DNA of 64,000 nucleotides from Vicia villosa (lineage: Eukaryota > Streptophyta > Magnoliopsida > Fabales > Fabaceae): contig NW_026705177.1 in assembly GCF_029867415.1 (NCBI RefSeq), positions 372,001 to 436,000 on the forward strand. Reading direction: 5' to 3'. Numbering within the stretch: the stretch's first letter is position 1; every line of letters begins with the position of its first letter. The translations under genes and the position numbers were made by a program. Below, one piece after another: positions 23,001-34,743 of the stretch. Under the pieces are notes generated by a model that had not been told where the DNA came from, searched no databases, and worked only from the letters and a program-made list of their open reading frames with translations.

Positions 23001-24129
23001 CCACGTGGCTAAGGTCAACATGATACTTGAACCCATAAAATTTTATAGCTAATCGGTAGCTAAAATCATAGCTAATTTATTACAGAAATTCTAATTCTGA
23101 AAAGATGCATTTTGTTTATGTTGATGCAGTAAGATCAATCTACCAAAGTGAAACTACTATGTAGTTAGAGTAGATTAAATCAAAGGTTTCCATTTTTTTC
23201 CCTATAGAGTCATCATGAGAACCAAACCACACCCGTCAACAAGAAATATCCATAGAAAATTACTACATAAAAAACCACTGTTGTCATATTCAACATGAGA
23301 CACAATAGTATAAAACCCCATTATTCAACAAAGTCTTTCGTGATAAATTAAATGATACCATTGGTAGTCAAAACACATAGAAGTAGTGACAATCAAAAAG
23401 ACATATAGGCAGACTTCACACCCGACAAATGAACCTCAAATGTTCAGATCCAAAAAATTAAGTGAAAAGGTAAGTGTGGATATAGTCATGCCAACACAGT
23501 TTATCTGAATCTAGTAAGATAAATTTTAGGTAAATTGACAGTATGCATAACCATAAATTAACAGTCCGTCTGAATCTAGTGAGGTAAATTTTAGGTAAAT
23601 TGACAATATGGATAACCATAAATTAACAGCCTGTTTGAATCTAGTGTTATGTTTTAAGTTAAAAAATGACAGTGTGTATAACCATAAATTAAACTTTGAA
23701 CAATCCTATTTTTCTACTCAAGACCGGGACACGATCATGAAAATAACCAAGAAAAGAATCTAAATAGAAAAAATAAAAGAGGCGTTTTCTTGGAGAGGGT
23801 ATCATCTCAAAGGGAATTCTAGGTGTAAGAAATTTATATATTTCAACACTAAATTTGATGAATTTTATAAAAGGTTACAACTTTGAACTACAATGCCATC
23901 ATGGAAAGGGGGAAATTTTATGTTTGATGCATTAAGTATGAAATATTTGCACAGATATGAATTGAAGATGCACGAGTGCAAGTAATACGAGAAGTTTGGT
24001 AACCTTGATTTTAATTATATGTGGCTAGAAGATAGAGTGTTTTTAAGTTATTTGGAGGTTTCGTGTGACTTTAGAATGAAAATTGGACAGTCTCAATTAA
24101 TGAACATGGACTTATTTAGTTTTATTTAT
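23001..24129. other. Gene-free stretch
   Basis: Nothing coding is visible. It contains the tandem repeat at 23500-23694. Confidence 0.45.
23500..23694. repeat. Three-copy 65-bp tandem repeat
   Basis: Three units each containing TGAATCTAGT and ending ATAACCATAAATTAA; the first two are very similar and the third is diverged. Confidence 0.8.
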
Positions 24130-24600
24130 TTTTGCAATAAGGGAAGAAAACTCCAAAGTTAATCATTGCTTTGTTAAATAGTGATTGAATATCATCCAAG
24201 GACCACCCTCCTTGATATTGGATCGATCAACCTCTAAATTGAACTTCATCGTGAAGAATTCATTACCAATATCCATGACCTTAAATCCTCCTTTTAATTT
24301 CCATAAATGTTGTAGTTTATCCTTCATTGTATGAAACTCTAAGATTTTCCCTAAAACTTTCCCAACTAGTGCATCCTTCCATAGCTCTTGTGGGCCTTCA
24401 AAAACACAATTGTCAATATGTACCATAGGACATAAACGATTACCATCTTGATATTCAAGCTTAGCATGTTTCTCCTTATACAGACCAACTCGAAGTCTTA
24501 GTGTGTTAGTTGTATTTTGGCCCATCATTTTATCAAGAAAGGTGATCATAAATTGTTTCATCCGGTGGCTTGTGCCTGGACCAATAGCAAAAACAAAACC
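24130..24600 (-). pseudogene. LINE ORF1-type fragment (DUF4283-like)
   Basis: A 132-residue frame at 24163-24561 contains WKDALVGKVLGK, LQHLWKLKGGFKVMDIGNEF and EGGPWMIFNHYL, the hallmark of the DUF4283 domain found in plant LINE ORF1 and related proteins. It lacks the rest of the protein, including the zinc knuckle and the ORF2. It is cut off near a CACTA terminus at 24621. Confidence 0.8.
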
Positions 24601-24620
24601 TTTAGAACTCTATGTCATAC

Positions 24621-26215
24621 CACTATTACAAAAAACACATGTTACCTCGGGTGCGAAGAGGTTTTTTACCTCGGTGGTACAAGTGAGGTAACGAAGAGCG
24701 TCATGAAAACTTCTCACTTTACCCCCTCGATTTTTTATTAACCGAAGGCATAATTGAAATGGCCATTGGTTTGATACCCAGCAAATACTTTTTTTTTCAA
24801 AACTAGCGTCACATACCTCTCGGTTTATGACCAAAACCAAGGGGAAAAAACAATTTTTTTTTTTAAATATAAATTATATTGTTTACATAGAACATTAAAT
24901 TAAATTGCTTACAAATCACATTGTTTACACATAATATTACATTGTTTACATAGAATATTAAAGTAAAAGTATATAACAAATTTTGATCTGATTCTTCGTC
25001 ATCACTGTCAGTGAAGATTAAATGTTGGATCCTTATTTCATTGAACATTGGGGAAGATCAAATGTTTGATAATTCATGCATTTATTTCTAATATAAAAAA
25101 AGGTTAGATAAATAAAATAAATATGCAGTTATATAATTATTTTATAGCAGAAACCTTAAACCCAAATATTTTTCTGCTCTTGCAATCCTTTAAAGATAAC
25201 TTTTTCAAGCTTTAATAAGTTTCAAGACAATTGCTATCAAGATCGATTTTTTATATTCATAATGCTTTTATAATGTGGCATGAGTCTTCAAAATAGATGT
25301 CTTTTAGGTTTCACGTGAATCACTAATGACAGTGTCTTGAGCGTTGATACTCATTAAATAGACGACTTAGATTTGTTTAAGGACTGCGAAGAAACTCAAT
25401 AGGCACGGTTATTTTTTTCCTCGGTTATGACTAAAACCTGAGATAAATGTTTTTCTTTTTAAATAAAAAAAACAATAAATTTGGTACTTTTAACCTCGGT
25501 TTCTAAAAGAACCGAGGTAATAGATGATGTCATCTACTGCCAAAAAATGGTGAATGAAAAAAATTGAAGTAACATGTATTATTTTTCTATTTCAGTTTTT
25601 TATCATTCATCAATTTCTCTGTGCATTGCAATATGATTAAGAATAAAATTTTCAATGTTGTCAAACAAATAAATCAATATAGAAAGTTTTATTTGATTAA
25701 CAATATTGAAAAGTTATTCCATTAAACATTGGTAAGAGGTGAAAACAACAACAACAACAACGACAATAACAAGAGCAACAACAACAACAACAACAAGAGC
25801 AACAACAACAAGACCAACAACAACAACAAGAGCAACAACAACAACGACGACAACAACAGCGACGACGACGATGAACGACAACAACAAGAGCAACAACGAC
25901 AATAACAAGAGCAACAACAACAACAACAATAAGAGCAACAACAACAACAATAACAACAACAACAATATTATGTGAGATACATTGCAAGAACAGAAAAATA
26001 TTTGTTAAAGATTAGTGTAAGAAGAACAACAACACATAACCAAAAAAAATTATGTCTCATAATCCATCTGAAAGTATGATGTTTAAGAGTATAGAGGAGT
26101 TAAACATGTGAGTTAGGTTTATATTTTAGAGTAAAACTTGGTGAAAAAATCATTTTATAGTAAAATATGGGTATCATACCTCTCGGTTATTTGAGAAATC
26201 GAGGTAATATAATAT
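24621..26215. mobile_element. CACTA (En/Spm-type) transposon, one end recognised
   Basis: Begins CACTATTACAAAAAAC, one base from the usual CACTACTACAAAAAA terminus. Subterminal boxes with ACCTCGG or its complement recur near 24650, 24673, 25433, 25493, 25510 and 26180-26205, as in the subterminal regions where CACTA transposase binds. No transposase coding sequence was found, and the opposite terminus is not visible, so this is a non-autonomous or truncated copy. The right limit is approximate. Confidence 0.65.
25740..25970. repeat. CAA/CGA trinucleotide-rich array
   Basis: Imperfect CAA repeats with CGA, AGC and AAT interruptions. Open in several frames on both strands (poly-Thr, poly-Asn, poly-Leu, poly-Val), which is an artefact of the period of three. 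Confidence 0.9.
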
Positions 26216-26383
26216 TTAATAATAAAATAAAATTTTAAATAATAAAAAAACGCCACTTTTAAAGAAAAATTAATATCTCTTGATTTTATTTTCAAATTGA
26301 GAGAATAGATGATAATTTTTTAGAAAAAAATACCCCGTCGAAAAATTGCATTGTATATTAAAAATTAACAAACCCCTAATATT

Positions 26384-26873
26384 TGTTAGAACAACATCGG
26401 GGGAGGATCGAGCGAGGAACATTCTTATTTCGGGACATTCCGTTTGAGCAACACACCTTTGTGGAAGACACACCGCTTCTCAACGAGACACTCTTGTATG
26501 GACACTCTTGTATGGACACTCTTCACATACTCTTGTATGGACACTCTTCAACGAGACACTCTACTCACATGCGGAACACATACCAACGATGATGTGGAAA
26601 TACTTTCGATACAAGTAAGTCGGTCCCTTTCTCGAACCAAAAGTTCATGATATCATCTGTTAGAACAACATCGGGGAAGAGTCGAGCGAGGAGCATTGTT
26701 ATTTCGGGACATTCTGTTTGAGCAACACACCTTTGTAGGAGACACATCACTTCTCCACCTAAAATCTTAAGGTTATAGGTGAGTGAGTTCTCTCACTTAT
26801 AAATATTCAAGTCACCACATTTTTATTCAATATAAAATTATTTTCCTCATAATCACTTGCTATATTCTCAACA
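26384..26873. mobile_element. Solo LTR (or TRIM) with partial internal duplication
   Basis: Starts TGTTAGAACAACATCGG and ends TATTCTCAACA, flanked by the 5-bp duplication ATATT (26379-26383 and 26874-26878). The first 90 or so bases recur at 26658-26755. Between them is a small minisatellite of CACTCTTGTATGGA units (about 26490-26560). No primer binding site or gene is present. It is either a solo LTR that duplicated its 5' part, or a very small LTR element. Confidence 0.75.
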
Positions 26874-26878
26874 ATATT

Positions 26879-28285
26879 CTTATTTTTCATAAGCTTTTTT
26901 CTTTTCGAAAAATTAAGCACCTAGCCGAGTTTGTGCACATTACGTATAGTGCAAGTTCTTAGAAATATCAACATATAGTGACAAAAACAACCGAACAGAT
27001 CAACTTAACCCCGTTGGACTAACTAAGAAGTAGCAGCAACCTTCAAAAACCAAATAGGAATGTGAATTTGTCAAAGTTTAAAGCTGCTAGTTAGCTTAAG
27101 CTGACTTTTAATTTGTTTGCCTTATACAATCAAAGATAGTAGCTTAGTTGTCACTGTCTTAATTTAATAATTCCCCAAACCATTAATAATTAATAAATAA
27201 TGCGTAGCGTGAGTGCAAACTGCAAATTAAAAGTCCATGTGGCAACATTTCTTGTGACTTGCACGTTTTAGTGATAGTTCTTGTGAAGCAAAATCACATG
27301 CATAATTGAGGGGGTCAGATGTTAAGTGCTTTGAATGCATACGACAATTATCATGGAAGGTTAAAATTAAGCATATTTTTTATTATGCAACAATAAATTA
27401 ATTTTAAATAATTAATTTGAAATAAAAATAAAATAATTTCTAATTAAATTTATTTATATAAAATGAGTTGCACAATATAATTGAACATAAAAATGAATTT
27501 TTATAATTAAAAGTTATAATTTTAAGTTCAATTAAATATGTTCTAAAGACAAAATTATTTTAAGACAAAATCAGTTATACTTAAAAGAATCAGACATATC
27601 AAAATTAAATATATATTTTAAGAATTACTTTTAACATTCTTTAAAAGTTGAATAAAAATATTTATTAGAAAAACAAGTTTTTTTTATATGAACATGCGAT
27701 AATTCATAGTATAATTTTAGGGAGGGTTCAAATAAATTTAAAGATATAATAATTATTTACTTATGATATTTAATCAATGGAATCAAAATTAATATAGTGA
27801 TTAGCATCATTGTTTTGAAGGAAAATAACACACATTTTGAATTTCAATTTTTGCATTTAAAACTTTAATTCATACACAAGAACATATAAAGCAATTAGAA
27901 ATACATTATTTTTAAAAATCGACAAAGAGTCTATTTTTGTTTCAAAATATAATTTATCATTATATTTAGTCAAAATAATACTTCAACTTTTAGTGATTAG
28001 TATAAACAAAAGTAACTATTTTTGATCTAGTTAATGTTATTATTTTTAATATATTTTTCATTTAATTTAAAAAAATAAATGTTAAATGAAAGATATATTA
28101 GAAATTTTTACATTAAACTTAAAATGGGAAATTTAATATATTTATCAGATATTTTATATGAAATATAGAAAATTAATTACAGTTAACTATAATTTTTAAT
28201 TCCTATAAAAATAATATTATGTTAGGTGATGGTGATGGCCAGTCCTAATTCCATAAAACTCTGCAATTAGTCATGAACCATGGTT
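26879..28285. other. Gene-free AT-rich stretch
   Basis: Nothing recognisable on either strand; no repeat boundary seen. Confidence 0.5.
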
Positions 28286-31200
28286 AAAGCAATTTAAGAG
28301 ACATGATTGTGTGAAAATTGTGCAGGCAATTGATACACAAGTCGCATGACTCGTGGTAGAGGTTGTTATCGACTTACCTGTCAATTGTGTGGGAAGTATC
28401 GTCATCTTGTTGTTGAATGTTGACATAGGTTTGATGAGACCTTTACACCTACACATGCTCAATCCAACTTATCAGAATTTCAAGGTGCCAACTATTGACA
28501 AACATGAAGTATCTACATCATACTCTCAAGCCATAACTGTGATGGCCATTGTCCACTACAGTATTCCTTACCTGTTGAACTTAAAAAGCAAGCTTGATTT
28601 GATGATTCATGTACCTTCGATCATCTTACTCCTCATTTTCATTTCTTGCACGTCAAGAAACCTTATACATGTCACAGTCAAGTTTGTGTAACTCATGGTG
28701 ACACCTTAGCTATTAATTATATAAAGTCCTCCTATGTGATTTCCAAGTACAACCTTAATACCTCTCTAACTCTTAATGACATTCTTTATTTTTCTTTCAT
28801 AATAAGAAATCTATTATCAACATCTAAATTCTCTAAAGATAATAAGGTTGTGTTTGAATTCCTTGCTGATAAGTGACGTGTTAAATCTCATATTCCTAAG
28901 CTCGCTCTTCTAGAAGGATATCTTGACTCAAGTGGCTTGTATTGCTTCCCGCAATTGTTAGTGGAGCCTTCAAGGACATCTTTCTTTAGTACTATCAATC
29001 TTAGTGTTTTTCCTACTTTTAGCACAAATGTTAACTCAATTTCATGTTTTGTTATTACTGAAGTAAATAAACCTAATGATAACTCGTTATGGTAGTATTG
29101 TCTTAGTGATGCTCATTTTTCTGTTATTAGACTTGCCTTGAAACATTGTAATGTAAGAATCTCTAATAAACAAAACATTGTGTTTTATAAGTTATGTTGT
29201 TTGAGAAAATCTCATAGAATACATGTCCCCTTATCATTTGTTATTTATACTAGTCCCATTGAAGTTGTCCATAATGATTTTGGGGCCCTTCACCTCATCC
29301 TTCTAGTTCTGACGTCCATTACTATATTACATTTGTAGATGCTCATACCAAATATACATGGATCTATTTATGGAAACATAAGTCAATTTCATTCCTTCAA
29401 ACTATTTCTCACCTTTGTCAAAACTCGGTTTCATACCACTATAAAATCTTTGCAATCAGATAATGGAAGAGAGTTTATACCCTTTACTAAATATCTCCCA
29501 AAGTTAGGCATCTCACATAGACTAACTTTCCTTCACATCTTTCACTAAATTGGAACCGTTAAAAGAAAACATAGACATATTGTTAAAACGGGGCTTACCA
29601 TCTCACTCATCCATTCCTCTTGGATTTTGGAACCATAACCTTGCCACATCTGTCACATAATCAATAGGCTCCCAACTGCTGGCTTAACTAAGTTCCGTTA
29701 TCCTTATCATGCCTTGTATCACAAATTGCCCATCTAGGAGACCATTAAGGTTTTTGGATGTGTTTGTTTTCCTTTTACAAGACACTAGAACAAGCACAAA
29801 CTAAAATAAAGGAGTCAAGAGTGTATGTATCTAGGAGTCTCATCTCAACATAAGGGCTTTTAGTTCCTGAGCATGTTTGGTAAAGTGTTTAACTATAGAA
29901 TGTTGTGTTTAATGAGCATTATTTTCCTTTTCCTATTATGTTTCAAGCCAACATTACCTGTCTAAGACAACATGCATGTGGATCTAAGTCTTTTACCTTC
30001 CCTTAGTTATCTACTCATCACACTCCTAACATAATTGCCACAACACCTATGGTCACTGACTCAATTCCTCAAGTAGTACGTGATAGTCTATCACCGATTA
30101 AATCTTAAACTATCATGTAAAATCCTAGTGCATGCCATATGTATGAGCATATTTTACCATAAAGTACTCCTAGCAGTCCTACTTAAGTGTCTCAGTCTAG
30201 TCTTATGCTCACTCCTTCTCAAGTTGTTCATGATTGTCCCCTTTTTGACACGACATTTTCCATACCTACAACTAGTGGTTAAGGAGCACATGTCCCTACT
30301 ACTACCAACTGGTCTGATATGTATATCTCACCATTCATACATAGCTCTAGACATCCAAAATAATTGTGTCTTAATAATCATCATATGTGAACAAGAGCAA
30401 AGTTTGGCCATTCCAAGCCAAAAACCTTCTTATCTCATGTTGAACCTCAAAATGTCAAGTAAGCACTCTCAACATGAGTTATACCAAACTATGCAAGTGG
30501 ATTATGATGCTCTCTAAGCCAACCAAACTTGAACTTTATCCACCCTTCCACAACACTAAAAATCGATCGAATGCAAAAGGATCTTCTAAATGAAGGAGAA
30601 TCCTGATGGGACAATCAACGAGTACAAATACCGACTTGTAACCAAAGGATATCATCAACAATTTTGGTTTGAATTTAATGAGTTATTTTCATCGGTTGTA
30701 AAGCTAGCCACAATCAGGTTAAATTTATTATTGCTTTGACCAACAAATGGGATCTCCAACAAATTGACATTAATAATGTCTTCCTCAATGGCTCTTTTCA
30801 AGAAGATATGTATATGTCTTAATCATCTCGTTTCAAAAAACAAGATTCAACCTTATTTTTCAAATTGAATAAAGCCATTTACATCCTTAAGCAAACCTCA
30901 CGAGCATGGTATGCGAAACTTACTTAAGCATTAATTCAGTTTGGATTCTCTCAAAGCATGTGTAATCGTTCCTTAGTCATTTATTCACATCAAGGCCTAA
31001 CCATTTATGCCTAGCCTATGTTGATGACATTCTCATCAGAGTCATCATCCATTATAACTCACAGGTTAACTGATTCCCTCCATGCCACATTTACATTAAA
31101 AAGTTAGGTAAATTTGAGAAGTTCTTATGTATCAAAGTCAATCACTTATCAACTACTTGTATGTTCCTCACACAGTCCAAATATATTATAGATCTTCTTG

Positions 31201-31990
31201 CTCGAGCCAAGATGAGTGATGCAAATGATACATCCACTCCTATGGCGAGCAGCTGCAAATTAAGTAAACATGGATCTCACTCCTTATCATACCCTCGCCT
31301 ATATAGATTTATGATAGGTTCTCTCCAATATGTGACTCTTATAATTCCAGATATTGCTTTCTGTGTAAACAAGGCCTGCCAATTTATGTCCTCTCCGTTA
31401 GACTTCCATTGGTCTGTCCTCAAGAGGATCCTAAGATATCCCAGTGGTACTATTACACATAACTTGCTACTTTTTCCATCTCTTTTGGCACACAAGTTTT
31501 CTCTAAGGGGCTATAGTGATTTGGATTAGGCAAGGGATCCAGATGATCGCAGGTCTACCTCTAACTCTTCCATCATCTTTGGCCTCAACCTTGTATCATG
31601 GAGCTCTAATCATCAACCTCTTGTTGCTAGATCAAGTATTGAGGAAAATTATTGTGCCTTAGCACTCATTACACTTCATATTTACTCTTCTCAGTGAACT
31701 TGCAGTCCATTCTTGCTCTCCCCTCCCCCCACACACGCACACACGCATCTTTGTAACAACCTTAGTGACATGCTTTTGTCACACAATTCAATATTTCATG
31801 CATGTACGAAATATATTGAGCTCTACATAAACTTGGTGAGGGAGAGGGTCATAGCCAAGAAGATGAAGATCCATCATGTCCCTAGCAGTATGCAGGTTGC
31901 AGATATACTCACAAAGTCGCTTAGCACGAAAACTTTTAATGATCTATACACCAAACTCAAAGCCGCTTCTAACATCTCTCCTTAAACTTG
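28286..31990 (+). pseudogene. Degenerate Ty1-copia gag-pol
   Basis: Broken frames follow the copia order: a zinc knuckle with CQLCGKYRH near 28375, a protease-region stretch (HGDTLAINYI... ...NLLSTSKFSKDNKVVFEFL, 28700-28876), integrase (QSDNGREF near 29455), RT (about 30590-31150, including KARL-like, VARL-like and DDILI-like pieces) and RNase H (LTQSKYIIDLLARAKMSDAN at 31165, RPDIAF-like, then VADILTKSLS near 31890). Many stops and frameshifts show it is dead. It belongs to a different copia lineage from the intact SIRE-like element, judging by the RNase H region. Confidence 0.88.
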
Positions 31991-32815
31991 TGGAGAGTAT
32001 TAGAAGAGGTGCACTAAATATGCTAGATGTGTGTACTAGAGGTGCGCCATATATATAAAAGCATTACATAACTCTAAATGTATGTGTAGTAGAAAAGCAA
32101 CGGGTATTCACGAGTATAAATACATGTACTATATAATTGTAAAATACAATTCATTAAATAAAATGCAATAAAATTCATCTTCCATTAACATGGAAGTAAG
32201 GGGTTAAACTAAAAGAAGGGTGACAACAAGGTATTACACTTTAAGACTGAGCGGTTAAATTAAAAGAAGAGTGACTATAAGGTATCACACTTAAAAAAAA
32301 TTAAGATATGGACTTATAGATTGATTGATCCTATAGAATAACTTAAATTTTTTTTTTTACATTATCTTTTTTTTTTTTTGTGTGTTAGCCGATATATTTT
32401 TATAATATAGTTAAAATTTTAATCATAAAAAAATGTGTGCCGAAACTTACGGATTCTCTTTTATATTCCAAGCCTAAAATTCTAAGTTAACAATATTATA
32501 AACCTTTTAAACTTCAACGTACCAAAAACATGCTTGACTCCTTCTATTTGACTTTAGGTTGAGAGCATTCATTCAATGCACTTAATTTTAGTCACTTTTT
32601 CTATCTTTCTATATATTACCCTCGCAATCTGATAGAGTGAATGAGTGATAGTGCCAAGTAACAACTTCAATTCCAGAAAGGCAACCAAATTACTTGGTGT
32701 ATGTCTATTTGTGACAACCTTGTAATATTTGTACCAAAACTAATTTTTAATGCTACAAATATATATAAAAATAATAATTTAACATATTTTATTAATAAAT
32801 GATTGTTCGAGAGTG
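31991..32815. other. Possible LTR remnant and gene-free sequence
   Basis: Follows the decayed copia gene directly, so its first part is probably the 3' LTR, but no matching second LTR was found. The rest shows nothing recognisable. Confidence 0.35.
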
Positions 32816-32823
32816 GGGCTGTG

Positions 32824-33160
32824 TAGGATGGCAAAACGGACTCGGACCGCGGGGAAAGTCTGTTTTGTCCGCACTTTTATGCGGGACGGAGCAAGATTTT
32901 AGGCCCACTATATTTAGTGTGTTTGTCCCGTGCCGTCCCATTTTTTTGTGGACATTAACTTTTTCATACAATTTTATTATTTTTGGGCCTAAAAGATTCA
33001 ATGCCCACGGACTTTTCTTGCCACGCCTTCACTTTTTTGCAGGACGGAACAAAATTTTAGACCCGCACAATCAGATATCCCACCCCGCTCTGTCTCATTT
33101 TTTCGCGAGTTTTTGTAGAGCGGATATAAACGAGACGGATATGGCCGTTTGCCACCTCTA
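32824..33160. mobile_element. hAT-type MITE
   Basis: Starts TAGGATGGCAAAACGGAC and ends CCGTTTGCCACCTCTA, imperfect inverted termini of the TAGGGGTGGCAAACGG type typical of plant hAT elements. The flanks GGCTGTG (32817-32823) and GGCTGAG (33161-33167) are a near-matching target duplication. Internal words such as GCGGGACGG and TTTTAGGCCC repeat. No transposase is encoded. Confidence 0.72.
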
Positions 33161-33167
33161 GGCTGAG

Positions 33168-34743
33168 TGAGGCTAACCCAACCAAGTCGGTAATGCACGT
33201 GGAAAGAGTGAGACACAATGGAGTGTGACCGTGGGTAGAACAAGAACACGAAAGAAGATTCTTCGGGAAAGTATAGCCGTCAGTGGAGAACACGTGTCCA
33301 ACAAGCTCGCCGACAACGCATGAAAACTGAATCTATCATTAAAAAACACACACATCAGCAACAACAAGGCTTGGTTGGTGTAAGGTTTGGTTTAGATCAA
33401 ATACCTCCAAAACTAAGTGGTCCCTCAATTTCTAACAAAGGAAGCTATTTCTACTGCCCTTTCAAATGTTGACTCCCCATTATTGTGGACATATACACCA
33501 CCTTCTAGATGAGGATGAGATTGATTGAGGATGACTAGATGAAGTGCTGTATTATTTTCCCATAGTAATAAAATAAATATAAGCATTTTCTACCTTTTCA
33601 ATACACCTAGGTAGCTACATTCTTGCTATGCTCATATTACACAACTACAAAATTAAACCCACATTACATACACATAAGCAATGCAATTAATTAACCACTA
33701 GTGTCGACTTAGATAATAACATTTATAGGTAAATATAATGTTGGAGAATTTTCAAAATATAATTATTATTATGTTTTTGAAAGAGAAGTCATTGAAGAAA
33801 CAATGGTTTAGGGGTTGAAATGATTAGTAATAATGTCAATGTATTTGGTTTGAAATGGGCTATATATTAGGGTATGTCACGGAAGGAAAGGCTCAGGCTC
33901 AACGGATTTAAACAACATATGTAAATATTTAATAGTATGGTGGCTTGAAAAGGCTCAGAGTTTTTACAAACAAGTGTATTAGTGTGTAATCATCAAACCA
34001 ATAGACTAATTGAATATTTTAAAAAACATCAGACTTTCTAAAAAACAACAATTATATGAATATTCTCATAAGAAGGAAAAGTAAACAGTGAAATATATGG
34101 GTCAAACCTTACTCATTGAGGTAGTTGGAGATTGAGTGCAATTCAGTTTCCTATCTGTTTTCTTCATGAACTATCTATCTACATTTGGAACTTCTGGAAT
34201 TATCAACTCTTTTCTTTCATTCTTTTCTGGTAACTTGTTTCATGTTGCTTTTCAAATTTTCATTAGTAAGGTATCACATCATCAGCTTAAAGAAATAACA
34301 GCCACAAACTCATTCATTAAATAAAGTAGAGAAATATTACAAAATGGGAGAGCATTTAGCACAACAACTATTACTATAGGTGGTTTTACAATTATGGATA
34401 TAAATAAATTAATTATCGTATAAAGTCATTATTACAAAGTTTTTGGCTTTGAAATCTATTTCAAATTTTCTCTTTTCTTCTACCGTCCAAAAATAATCGG
34501 GTTTATCTGTTACTTCTCCATCTATTTGAAGAATATAGATAAATGAACAATTGATTATAGTTTCTCACAATTCACTATTAAAACCTTAAATAAAGATCTA
34601 AATCTAGCTTTCCATATTTTCAAACTTAGCACCATTAAACGGTGGATGTGTGTTTAGGAAAGATCTCTTATTTAAAAAGTGTTGGAAGTCGTTTTTCTCT
34701 TGAGACAATTAGTCCTTAAACATGAATTTGCTTTGATGCCACT
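33168..34743. other. Gene-free stretch
   Basis: No domain or repeat terminus recognised. The last 40 or so bases resemble the leader and primer-binding region of the copia LTR that follows (a CTTTGATG word just before 34744). Confidence 0.4.

Noticed and set aside
25697..25987. Poly-Leu, poly-Val and poly-Thr/Asn frames on both strands
   Set aside because: Produced by the CAA/CGA trinucleotide array; no start context, domains or flanking gene structure.
32799..33367. Several overlapping frames on both strands
   Set aside because: They fall in or beside the GC-rich hAT-type MITE and show no conserved motifs.
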